Source: Mya arenaria (Eukaryota > Mollusca > Bivalvia > Myida > Myidae). From it: a stretch of 64,000 nucleotides of DNA. The stretch lies in assembly GCF_026914265.1 (NCBI RefSeq), contig NC_069133.1, positions 7,145,437 to 7,209,436 of the forward strand, written 5' to 3'. Made by a program: the position numbers and the translations under genes. Of the stretch, positions 46,719 to 56,905 are shown in pieces; positions within the stretch are counted from its first letter, which is position 1; every line of letters starts with the position of its first letter. The notes below the pieces were generated by a model. That model searched no databases. It was not told the DNA's origin and worked only from the letters and a program-made list of their open reading frames with translations.

Positions 46719-46885
46719 GGTGGTGGAGGTGGTGGTGGTGGTGGTGGTGGTGGTGGTGGTGATGATGATGATGATGATGATGATGATGGTGGTGGTTGTG
46801 GGGATGATTGTGGAGATCATAATGGTGGTAGTGGTTATGATTGTGGTGATGATGATGTTGGTTGTGATGATGTTGTTGATAATGG
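46645..46885. repeat. GAT/GGT trinucleotide microsatellite
   Basis: Runs of GAT, then GGT, then GAT and mixed triplets, inside the TIR element. Its poly-His, poly-Ile and poly-Met/Val translations are by-products. Confidence 0.95.
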
Positions 46886-47068
46886 TGATGATTAAAATTA
46901 GGGCTTTGCATATTACTGTCATTGGACAAGTTGGCAGCCAAGTTGAGCCAAAATGGCAGTTAAAAAAAAAACCTTGGAGTGTTCAAATGACTAGTGCATA
47001 GAAACACAATCAATGAAAGAAAGAAGACCATGATGACCCTATTATTAGTTTGAAATGACGTTGAAAGT

Positions 47069-47488
47069 ATGTACGTGAAGTTAGCGGCCTAGCGGCCCAC
47101 CGGCTCAGCGGCGTGAAGTTAGCGTCCTCGCGTCCTAGCGGCCTAGCGGCGTGAAGTTGCTATCCTATTTTCTTAAAAAACAAAGAAATATTAACTGAGT
47201 TTTAAGCACCCACTATTACTTTGAGGCGATTAGCAACATTTAAAAAAATCGAACAAGCAGTCAGCTTTTCAAAGCATGTGAACATGCCTCTCCTTCTATT
47301 TTTTTATATGTATATTCTGTTTTTATGCCCAAATTATCACTCTTAAGCAATTATAAACTTTTTTTTTCTAAAAAGTCGATCGAGCACTTAAGCGGCCTAG
47401 CGGCATGAAGTTAGCGGCCTGGCGGCCTAGCAGCCTGAAATGGTTTCCTATTTCAAAGTATGTATACATGCGTTTTCTTCCAAAACTG
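47069..47488. mobile_element. Truncated copy of the 26-kb TIR element family, nested
   Basis: Begins ATGTACGTGAAGTTAGCGGC, the same end as the 26453-28738 element, followed by GCGGCCTAGCGG clusters and sequence matching the complement of its 300-bp modules. The match stops at TTCTTCCAAAAC (about 47480), so one end is missing and there is no target duplication. It lies inside the 46138-47740 element. Confidence 0.8.
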
Positions 47489-47740
47489 TAATAATCGCGA
47501 GTTAGTACCTCGTAATTAGCACTTAGTAAGTCCTAATTATGAGTTAGTATCTCCTAGAATTATGAGTTAGTATCTCCTAATTAGCAGTTAGTAAGTCATA
47601 ATTATGAGTTAGTATCTCCTAATTATGAGATAGTATCTCGTAATTAGGACTTAGTAAGTCATAATTATGAGTTATTATCTCCTAATTAGGGGATAGTATA
47701 CTGGAAAATATTTTTCACTTTGGCACCTGGACGCTTCCAT

Positions 47741-49686
47741 ATTTAATTCATTTCACTTCAATGATAAAAAACATACGATTTTTGAACTTGTACAAAAATA
47801 TAAGTGATGTTTTGGCGCTTTTTAATTTGGGAATGTGTGGCCACGTAGCCATTTATATGTTTTTGTTACGTTTCGATTAATAAAGTTAAATGAGTTAAAC
47901 ATTATCATAAAATATAGAAAACAAAATCGTATTGCGGAGTTATCACCGCCTATTGAAATCGAGCTGAGAAAACTGCATTTGGAAAGCCAGTATAATCAAC
48001 AAACATGCTTTAATAAAAAAAAAATTAGTAGGCAATAAATGAACATGCAAGTCACGTGACATGATTATTGCTTAAATTTATACATGGCCGGATTACTTTT
48101 CAGAGCGCCTTTTGTCGTATTTACACAGTAGTTTAGAAAAGACTCTGGATTCAAAATTCAAACATATTTATTTAGTAACGTAAACATATTGTTTCTTGTT
48201 ATATGATAAGTTTAATTTACATTATACATATGTATATCACGTGACATAAATATTTCTAATCAATTAATTGCATATTAAGTATATCAGTGAAAGAGAAAAT
48301 AAATAAACATGTGCATGCATTAATAACAATATCAAAAGAGGTTGGAGAACAAGAAGTGCATAAACATTTACAAAAAAAACGCAAATTGATTGAGTCTCAA
48401 ATCTCGTGCAACTGTTACACATATTAAAGATTAAAGAGATTTAGGAACTGGGACTCAATCAAATTGTATGATGTTTTGTCAATGGTTATTCATTTCTAGT
48501 TCTGATGAATGTGTCAGCGTATATAGAATATGAGTTTAGGATTTTCCAAGGGTAAAACTTCTTGTATCAAGTTAGAACTAAAGAAAATCTGAGTATAAGC
48601 AATTTATTTTAAGCGTTTTTTATCGTAGACAAAAACAATCAAGGTGTATCGTTGTCTGTGTCACCGTAGTTTGCAGCCGCTTGCAAGTACTGTATTTAAA
48701 GTATTTCTTTTTACAGGAAAATGGCCACACAGACTGACTTTAATTTGTCATATCTCCATAATATAGATAAATCACACTACATGGACCACATAGCGTGAGC
48801 ATGTTAAGCCTAGAACACCTGTAACATTAATTTTAACAAATGATAATCATGTATAATTGTGGTTATATCAATAACGGTTTCTTTCACACGAAATATTATT
48901 TGCGATTTCGTTTAAGTCTTCTTTCTGAAAGGGTTTAATTTTATGAAATCGATGTCAAACATGCTTTGCACGCCAATGAAAAATTGTGCTTTATTCGAAA
49001 GGGTAGATATTGTTTTCAGAAGAATTTCCAATCAGCTCTGAGTTTCAAACTGATTACCAGGAATGTCTTAAATGCATTTATTAGGAAATATCAGTAATGT
49101 TTCCATAATAATTTGCAATCAGTTCTTGTTATAATTTTTGACAATTTGTATTTTATCTATACACAATTAAAGATATCATTTTTGATTTAATAGATATGCA
49201 TTGCAAACAAATGACAACTTTATAGTTATATTATCCAATAAGTATGCATTTAATAGAGTGAAACAAGATATATGTAATATAAAAAAAAGTGAAATAATAC
49301 ACTGGAAGTTTTTTGTGTGTAGTTCATGTTTTGTTGAACAGTATAGAAAATACAGGTAAGTTTGAGGTCCGAAGAGATAATTGGTGATAATTTGTAAATG
49401 TGAAAATTAGCGGTTGGGAAAGTATTTTTACATGGGAATAAAATCTCTCACAATTTTGTGATTAGAAAAGAACGATAACGCTCGGTAACGGTCGAGTATA
49501 CCTTGTTACAACAATTATTCGTAAGTTAATGTCATTCAGTATTTGAACGTCAATACTTTTATTTGATTAACTGCCATGCATCATTGTACTGTATACCTAA
49601 ATCAAGAGTACCTTAGATTGACGTAAGTTTCATGCTAAATCAAGATATATCATATTTTGCATCAAATGATACTTGTCGAATATTGT
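47741..49686 (+). repeat. 5' flank of the receptor pseudogene
   Basis: Segments recur before receptor C: 48640-48850 matches about 57075-57310 (TGGACCACATAG, CTAGAACACCTGTA), and 49530-49680 matches about 58650-58800. Between 47741 and 48050 the sequence matches about 55855-55990. A tract of nine A lies at 48016. No gene is supported. Confidence 0.6.
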
Positions 49687-49848
49687 GCGAGTCCTGACCT
49701 GTGAATGGCTATTTACAGGCGAACAGACGACGGCAGGGAGTTATCCGACAGTGAAAAAGGTGTTGTTGAGTCCGTGTTCTATAATGTTCTGGGAAGGGGA
49801 TTAAGCAAAGCCAATGTGGAAACAGTTGGTATATCTAGTGACAGCTGA
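49687..49848 (+). pseudogene. Receptor pseudogene fragment (C-terminal tail only)
   Basis: From GCGAGTCCTGACCTGT to a TGA at 49846-49848 the sequence matches the last ~55 codons of receptor C (61062-61229), including GACGACGGCAGGGA, AAAAAGGTGTTGTTGAG and TTAAGCAAAGCCAATG. The equivalent of CLFSGE reads through changed codons (a stop falls where CKC was) and the RKS region has lost bases. To the left it joins sequence that in receptor C lies about 1.15 kb before the start codon, so almost the whole ORF was deleted. To the right it joins sequence that in C lies about 1.46 kb after the stop, so a second deletion removed the proximal 3' flank. Confidence 0.85.
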
Positions 49849-51100
49849 AAATCCAGTTTAACCCTAATAACCAAGAGACAAGTGCCAAGCAATCATACAA
49901 GTGTCTTCCCGTACGAATATGTAAGCAAAACCAATATATACTGATACTGATACTGGTATACTGATGAACATCCTATAACTGTATTATGGACTTGTGTGAT
50001 GTTTTGCCTAAATATTACTGTTACACGTGTTCACGTTTAATCTGCATTTAAATCATTTTAAAAGTACATCATATACGATGACAACTAGTTAGGGCTGACA
50101 TTCTGTATAATTATGATAAATACCACATGCTGTTATATCATGATGTAGATGGACGGGCGACGTCACGAAGGGCTCATATCAGGGCAACTTTGAATTGGAT
50201 GTTTCTCGTTTCAGAAATCAACAAGGCATCTCGCTTTATGATGTTGATAAATGTATTTTGTCACTTTTTTATGATGCTAATTAATCTACTTTTTATCAGC
50301 TCACAATGTAATTTATGATATCGTAAACAATTAGCAATTATGCATAACAGTCAACTCATGAAACCTTCTGAATAATGATGTGGTTTTCTACTCACTGTTA
50401 CGGTTTAAAACGCGGTCAATTAACAGTCAAAATTGTCGTTTTATTGCTTCAAGTGACAAACAAGGAAGCTCAGGGTCAAAATCAAGCCATGCACGTCTTA
50501 TAATGACTATAAAATATCCAGAAAACAAAACAACATTTTCATTTTGAAACTGATGTGAAAGCTAATGAGGTGAGCATTAACTTCTAATGACACAAACCTG
50601 CCACACTTGGAAATAAACAACCGAATTATGTGGCACGCAAGACGCTGTGGATTTCGTATGGCAAAACTACGGGCAAGTGACTCAATCAGCAGTACGAAAA
50701 TGGTATCCTGCAAAAACCCGTACCTGACGCGGATCCTTCAACAAGGGATAACGGAAATTTTATGGCAGGACGCTTTAGGGGTTGACCAAGTTGTTAGCTT
50801 GAGGAGCGGGGTTCTCTACAACAGGGTTAGGGAGTGCTTCTGTGGTCCGCAAATCGTCTGTAAACATGACAGAACAAAGCAGTGAACTGAGAAACTGCGT
50901 TGTTGTACATTCGTGGCTTCAGCGTGACGAAAATTGCATGGAATTTCCTAGCGAATGCTGTCACTGATACAAGCACATGATGAAATTTAGCTGTCCCGTT
51001 CACACCTTTACATCCATCTTGGTATTGCACGTAAAAGCAAGACTATAATGACAATGAAACGGGATGGATAGTTAGAAAGACTGTTGTTTTATAGTCTGGA
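49849..51100 (+). repeat. Distal 3' flank of the pseudogene unit
   Basis: It is collinear with 62690-64000 after receptor C. Shared landmarks in order are AACCCTAATAACCAAGAGAC, TACATCATATACGATGAC, TGTTATATCATGATGTAGAT, TTTATGATATCGTAAACAAT, GACAAACAAGGAAGCTCAGG-like and the block at 50600-50940. One reversed CACGTG-type 38-bp unit lies at about 49866-49925 but lacks the E-box. Confidence 0.75.
50600..50950 (+). repeat. Duplicated block, copy in pseudogene 3' flank
   Basis: Matches 63500-63830 and, reversed, 16290-16600. It contains GGATAACGGAAATTTTATGG, ACGCTTTAGGGGTTGACCAA and GAGCGGGGTTCTCTACAACA. An open frame of 92 codons here and one of 82 codons at 63534 share the stretch QGITEILWQDALGV and VLYNRVR, but their N-termini differ and the third copy is not open. 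I do not call it a gene; an ancient exon or a dispersed repeat are both possible. Confidence 0.7.
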
Positions 51101-54100
51101 TACTTATATAATTCCCTCCTTACAAGGACAGGCAGCAGCATGGAGATGTATCTACTCTTGCAGAAGAAAAAATCTAGCAGATGAACGGAGGAAATCCAGA
51201 GGGTCATTACTTCTATATATTGACAATTAAGTCATTTTCCGTCAATAATTCTAAATATTTAAAATGATACCATTACAAGAAATACTATTGATAAAAAAGT
51301 ATTTTTTTCAATAAAGGGAGAAGTAAGTTATTAATCTTGTTAGTTAATTTGTGTAACCGTTTTAACATTGTACAAAAACATATGTATAGAGGAATAAAAT
51401 TGCATGTTAAGCTCAAAAATGGTCACATGCATGAATCTTATTACAAATGCCTTTCGTAGTTTGTTGCCATTTCTTTTAATAAAATACTAAACATTATCAT
51501 CATATCTCTCACACTCTGTAGATCCAAAGACTTTTGTGTGAAAAGAAAATGTTTTTCATTCAAATTTGTCTGAAGTTTATTCAACAAGATTTCATATGGG
51601 ATATGATTTATTACAACACTGATGTAGCGCACTTTAACGTAACGCATAGACGTAACGCTATAAATTAATTTTCAAAGGACACCGACCGTTACCACAGTTA
51701 TAATAAGCTTAATATACTATTCCACAGTTAATACATTATTTAAGAGTTAAGATATGTTGCAAATGATATCATTATGTTGTGGTTTAACATACGGGGTAAG
51801 ATATATTTCCGATGCAAGGAAGTTTGATCTGTAATGTGTTTTAACCTAGTAATATGTGACGATGCATAACTCAACCTCTTTTAAAACTGATTGAAGCCAA
51901 GTGAATTGTACTAAACCTAGACTTGTATACTTTGATAAGATTTACCTATAACGTTTTTTTCTTTATTTAGGATTGTTGGGATAAGAGTGAGGTTTGTGCA
52001 CGTAAACGTCTTTAAACCCTCTGTAAATTTACATTTTAATGACCTTTCCAAGGCGGTACCTAACAATCCTTGATAAAAAATACCTAGTTTTTTTTATATA
52101 AAGTAGAAGAATACAATTCAGACCACCTTATGCAAAAGCTTTTCATAGATACGGTGCAGTCATTGTTTGAAACTATGAGCATCACACACAGTCTGCCTTA
52201 TAAAAACAGTTTTAAAACTGTATGATCATAGAGTTTCATAATAAAAAGCAGCATTGTACTAAAACTGTGAACAAATAAAGAAAACATTATTAAAAATAAA
52301 AGCGACATATATTAGCTAATATTTTCTTCCGAATGATTACCTATGTAAAATATTTAAAGAAACTAACCATCCAAATATCCATTAAAAGATAACGTATTCA
52401 CCTTGACTTTGTTGAAAGCGTTCTAAATGGTACACTTTGAACGAACTTTAATATTAACATTTGATTTTTACTGATAATTTCCCCCTTACACGAACAGGCC
52501 GTTCAAGAATGCATACAATGAAAGCACGACATGGAGAGACCCTCTTGTCTCACAGAAAAAGCCAGTAGATTAACGAATGAAATCCATACAAACGTCATTT
52601 AACATTGCTAATTCGAAAATCTTCGAAGATACCATTTAACGAGAAAATATTGCTTCTAGAGTTATTTGAGCAATAAGGGAAAACGTTAATACTTTAATAC
52701 TACAAACAGGGTGATGGAGTGCTTCTAAGTAAATTTGTTTGATCGTCTTGTTACGTAAACGAAACATTCACCAACTTTTATAACAAAAATAATGCAAGCA
52801 AAATTATTAGAACTGATGTTTCAATGCTCTGCTATTTATTCATAATAGTCTCTTATATCAATGATATATATATTGTATACACTAATCAGTCATGATTAAG
52901 CAGTTTAAAACAAGAGCGCCGCAGAGTGAATTCAAACGCTTGTCTGTTTTTGTTTGTTATAGTCGAACAAGATCCATAACTTTATGATAATTCTCGCCAA
53001 AGCTATGTGCCTTGCTAAATTGCGTTTTGTCTTTGCCAACATATCTTCCACATTGCGTTTCAATATTTTGAACTGTGTTTGAGTTATGACAAATCTTAAT
53101 ATGTCTGCACGAAAACAACATCAAGTCTATGAAATCGAAAAATATATGATATACTGAAAATCTTCAATTTACAATACTATAAAATGGTCTTTATCTTTTT
53201 AATACAATACATATTTACCAGAAACTATACATTAAACCATGCTAATTATCAGAACAACATTTTCTTTTTAACTAATAGTGAGTGATAAAATTAAAAAGAC
53301 AACAAATTCATATTTTTCTGTGTGATGTTTCTCTGTCCTTATATTACAAGGTTACCTGCTAATTCATGATATAGAAGATCATCTTTATCAAATAATTTTA
53401 AAAGGAAATAAGAAATCTGAGTTTAATACTATTATAATTGATAACTAAAATAAAAGATGTCAAATAGCATTCATAAAGCAGAGGATCTGTCAAACTTCTA
53501 ATAACTTTTGACATTTATACTTGCAGCGTAAGTTTTTGACTAAACAATTACACATCTTTACCAGAAAAGTATTACACGTTTAGCCCACACCACAGACACA
53601 ATAAACTTGATGAAGATAGCTTAAAAACGACCACATGTATATATTTTATTACAAATGTATTTCATTGGATGTTGCCTTTTCTTGTTTAAAAAAAACAAAA
53701 AAAAACATAATAAACATGCTAGTCACATACTGTAGTACCTATGACCTTTGTAAGAATAACATGTCATTCAGTCAATGTTTACCAAATATGGTCGATATTT
53801 TATTTTGAATGACGAAATCATAAGGAGTGTTATAACTAAGATACCAAAAGAGGGAACCTTTCATCATATTTTTATGTTTGCTCAAATATCGTCTTTAAAG
53901 ACCACAATTTTCATTAAAATTAATAATATGATGGTCACTTAATTACGACTTCGTTTTTGTATGATCGGTTGGTTGACATTCACGTGATGTTAACAATGTA
54001 TTGTTAAAAGGTCAAAATATCCATCGCTTTTGTGTATGTCCTGGTGGCCTAGTAGTAAAGGCGTTGGTTTTCTACAAACAATCTTGACTTTACCGGCTTG

Positions 54101-54769
54101 GCTTCTCACCCAACTGAAACCAAAATACCATGTTATACTATAATTGTGGTGTGTGTGTTTTCTGCAATTCCGATACCATAGAGTAAAATAATGATGAAAG
54201 AAGTGTTTTCAGATGCAATACCGGGAAACTAAATTTTGGTCCATTAACATGAGCGAGTCAATTTAATTAGCAAGTGAACTCGACACGTCGACGTAACATT
54301 ATACATTTTTACATTATACACCGAATGTTTAGAACATTTAAACATGCTTATAGCATAATATTTCACAAATTATGCATTCAGTTTTAATTTGCTTATATTT
54401 TTCTGCAAAAAGTATACTGTGGTACACTACTTAACGGTATATGACATAATGACATATATATAATATAAATAGATTAGCTCTGTACTGATTTTAACCAAGT
54501 ACTATGCCTTATTACAAAGTCAGGAGCAATGATACTTCATTTGAAATTTGCTTAGAGTTTTAGATCTAATACAAGTCATTGAGTTCTTTGTAATGTTTTA
54601 ATTACGCAAGGCGAATAAACGCATAATTAGAAGGGAATATAGGGGTTCATTTTCGGACATGGGTACCGTATCACTTGTTATATTGCTTGCGAATGCTTTC
54701 GTATATACAGAACTATAAGGTGATTTCCAAATATATTTGCGAAGATAATTTTGCAAGATCTATTTAAGA
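51101..54769. other. Intergenic, mostly receptor-unit flank paralogues
   Basis: Segments at about 51420-51480 and 53625-53680 (TTTATTACAAATG...TTGTTGCC-like) resemble each other and about 32715-32770. About 52910-53040 resembles 32045-32200. About 54490-54760 resembles 45470-45720. The remainder is AT-rich with no recognisable gene. A SINE-like head lies near 54035. Confidence 0.5.
54035..54120 (+). mobile_element. Possible tRNA-derived SINE head or degenerate tRNA
   Basis: GGTGGCCTAGTAGTAAAGGC resembles an RNA polymerase III box A (TRGCNNAGYNGG) at the usual distance from a poor box B-like GGCTTCTCACCC. A cloverleaf could not be drawn convincingly, so this is more likely a SINE remnant than a working tRNA gene. 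Confidence 0.35.
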
Positions 54770-55355
54770 TATTGAAGGAATGAATTGCGGGCTTGATGTC
54801 ATTATCGGGGTATGAACGCAGTTGGGCTGGTCAAAGTGTGTGGAGTCCGAAGGACTCCACGCATACTTTGACCAGTCCGATTGTGTTCATATCCCCGATA
54901 ATGACATCAACCCCGCAATTCATTCCTTGTATTTACACCCCATAGTTCATTGTTTTATTCAAGAAAATACTTCATTTCATTTAGGATAACCTTTCAGTAA
55001 TCCTTTCTTACCCATTCTGTAAATAGAACGACCCGACTGTAACCGGAAACATTTTTTTCAAATAACGCTGGAAAAGATCAACCACTTGAAATCACTTTTA
55101 AACGTAAAATTTAAACACTTTTGGCAACACTACGTTGAATTATAATAACTTAACACTTTCTAAAATGTTGATTTATATTTTACGGGACCTGCTGACACAA
55201 TACAAACAATAACAAGATCAATAGTGTTCTTGTATATTGTTATGCGATGAATTGCGATCCAAACATATCCGAAGATGTTGCGTTCATCGATTGATGAACG
55301 CAATTGCCGAAAAGCAGTTCATCTAAGGAATGGAAGTTGAGGTGTAAATATAGTA
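54770..55355. mobile_element. Palindromic (fold-back) element, copy 2, uninterrupted
   Basis: This copy has the same order as copy 1: hairpin at 54777-54926, internal sequence (TGTAAATAGAACGACCCGAC, TATTTTACGGGACCTGCTGA), the short palindrome GCGTTCATCGATTGATGAAC at about 55285, and the end GGAAGTTGAGGTGTAAATAT. It interrupts receptor-unit flank sequence; the paralogue at 45716-45750 reads straight through. No ORF is present. The exact edges and target duplication are uncertain. Confidence 0.8.
54777..54926. repeat. 150-bp hairpin of palindromic copy 2
   Basis: Arms of about 73-75 nt begin GGAATGAATTGCGGGCTTGA and end with the complement, around the same GGAGTCCGAAGGACTCC turn as copy 1. The arms have diverged slightly more from each other than those of copy 1. 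Confidence 0.93.
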
Positions 55356-56644
55356 ATATGACAGCTTCAGTAACAGTTTATAACGAAATAATCTCAGTTA
55401 ACGTTTGTGCTTGTGGTTCATAGTAAATATATTCCATGTGGAGTGGGAATATAGGGAAATTAAAGTCAAGTCAAAGCGTTCATTCTTTAAACTTCATGTA
55501 CAAGATGAACATTTTGAGTTATATGATAAAAAATGTAATGTAGAAGCTGAAATAAATTAAAGAAAATATATGATGTTAACAGAATTTATATGAAATATGT
55601 AATCTGTATCCTTAGGCTAATTTTCTTTTTTTTATTTGTTTAATACAATGTAAGAGTCACTTGCTGTCTTTGTTAAAATTAAAACAGAAGGTTAATGGTC
55701 AAAGATAGCTTAGAAATCATAATAAAGGTTTAAATGTTTTAAGTAAATAATTATATGCAATATTTTATTTTGGGGGAAAATTAAACTTGTTGTTACCAAA
55801 TTGGTTGATGAAAAACAAAATGTTATTAATTTGAATGCATTTTAATGTTGAATTCATTTTACCTCAATGATAAAGAAAGTTTGTAGCCACGTGGCCATTT
55901 ATAAAGCATATATTTTGTATTCGTAAACACATCATATGCGCCTTTCGTTTTAATCATTAAAGTTAAAGAAGTTAAGCATCATAATGCAATGCAATTAAAC
56001 AATGTTTTTGTTCAATTGCAATGTTTGAACAGAGAATCTTATTTTACACTATAATGAGTTGTGGACCCGGTAACAGACCCATCAAGTACTCGAACCATAC
56101 ATGTAACATTTATTTTAATGCGTAGAAAATACAATTTTACACAAACGTTTATAAAACTAAATTAAAAACACTTGATTTGGGTGTAATCATTTCCGGGCTC
56201 TACGTAAAATGTTCGGGAATTATATTGTAATGATGAGTTATAAACACGACATATGTCCAAAATTATGCGGATTTGGTCACTCATTAACTGCATGTTTTGT
56301 CAATGTTGATGCATTTCTAGATCTGAGATGTGTCAGCGTATATAAAATATCATTTTAGAATTTTTAAAGAGTGAAATTGAATCACTGCGGATACATCAAT
56401 TCAAGAATGGTCAATTCAAGACAATGTGCTTTGCAGGGGCGGTTCCAGGAAATGACGTTTGAGAGAGCGTAACAACCATACTAAATTCAACTGATTAAAA
56501 ATGTTGGCAGCGCGTATGAGGTGTCCCCCAAGAATTTTTTGACAAATACTAGCCCGAAATGGTGCATTTTGAGCGTATTGTATCTGCGATATTGTCATAA
56601 AAAGTAAATTTAGATGATACATCTCAATTCTCGAGTGCTTTGAA
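55356..56644. other. Intergenic, receptor-unit flank paralogue
   Basis: The segment 55360-55860 is paralogous to 45745-46135 and continues at 55855-55990 with the match to 47745-47890. The junction at 55847-55854 is the empty site of the 46-kb TIR element. No gene is seen. Confidence 0.6.
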
Positions 56645-56905
56645 ATGTTAATAACGTATGTGTGTGGGGGGGGGTGCGTGTGTTTGTGCGTGTGTGTGTG
56701 TGTGTTTGTGCGTGCGTGCGTGTGTTTGTGTACTGCATTCGTGCGTGCGCGCGCGTGTGTGTGTGTGTGTGCGTGTGTGTGTATGTGTGTGTGTGTGCGT
56801 GTGTTTGTGCGTGCGTGTGTGCGTGCGTTGTTTGTGTACTGCATTCGTACGTGCGTGTGTGTGCGTGTGTACGTGTGTGCGTGCGTATGTGTGTGAGTGT
56901 GTTTT
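56645..56905. repeat. GT/GC-rich simple repeat
   Basis: Long TGTGTGCG/TGCGTGCG tract with two similar interior pieces (TTTGTGTACTGCATTCGT at about 56725 and 56829). The Cys/Val-rich and His/Thr-rich frames are by-products. Alternating purine-pyrimidine DNA of this kind can adopt Z-form. Confidence 0.95.

Larger units (their letters stand above)
46138..47740. mobile_element. 1.6-kb TIR element with palindromic subterminal repeats
   Basis: The two ends are inverted repeats, perfect over at least 49 bp and starting ATGGAAGCGTCCAGGTGCCA. They are flanked by GTTTAATT (46130-46137) and ATTTAATT (47741-47748), an 8-bp target duplication with one mismatch. The paralogous segment at 55847-55854 has the site once as GTTGAATT, an empty site. 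Inside each end are many short units such as ACTTACTAAGTCCTAATTAC and AGGAGATACTATCTCCTAAT that are themselves palindromic. No transposase is present. The superfamily is not clear. Confidence 0.9.

Noticed and set aside
46588-47001. His-rich, Ile-rich and Met/Val-rich frames
   Set aside because: Products of the GAT/GGT microsatellite inside a TIR element.
50607-50885. 92-codon frame as a gene
   Set aside because: The third copy of the block is not open and N-termini differ between the two open copies; kept only as a duplicated block.
54035-54120. Functional tRNA gene
   Set aside because: Box A is good but box B is poor and no cloverleaf could be drawn; listed only as SINE-like.
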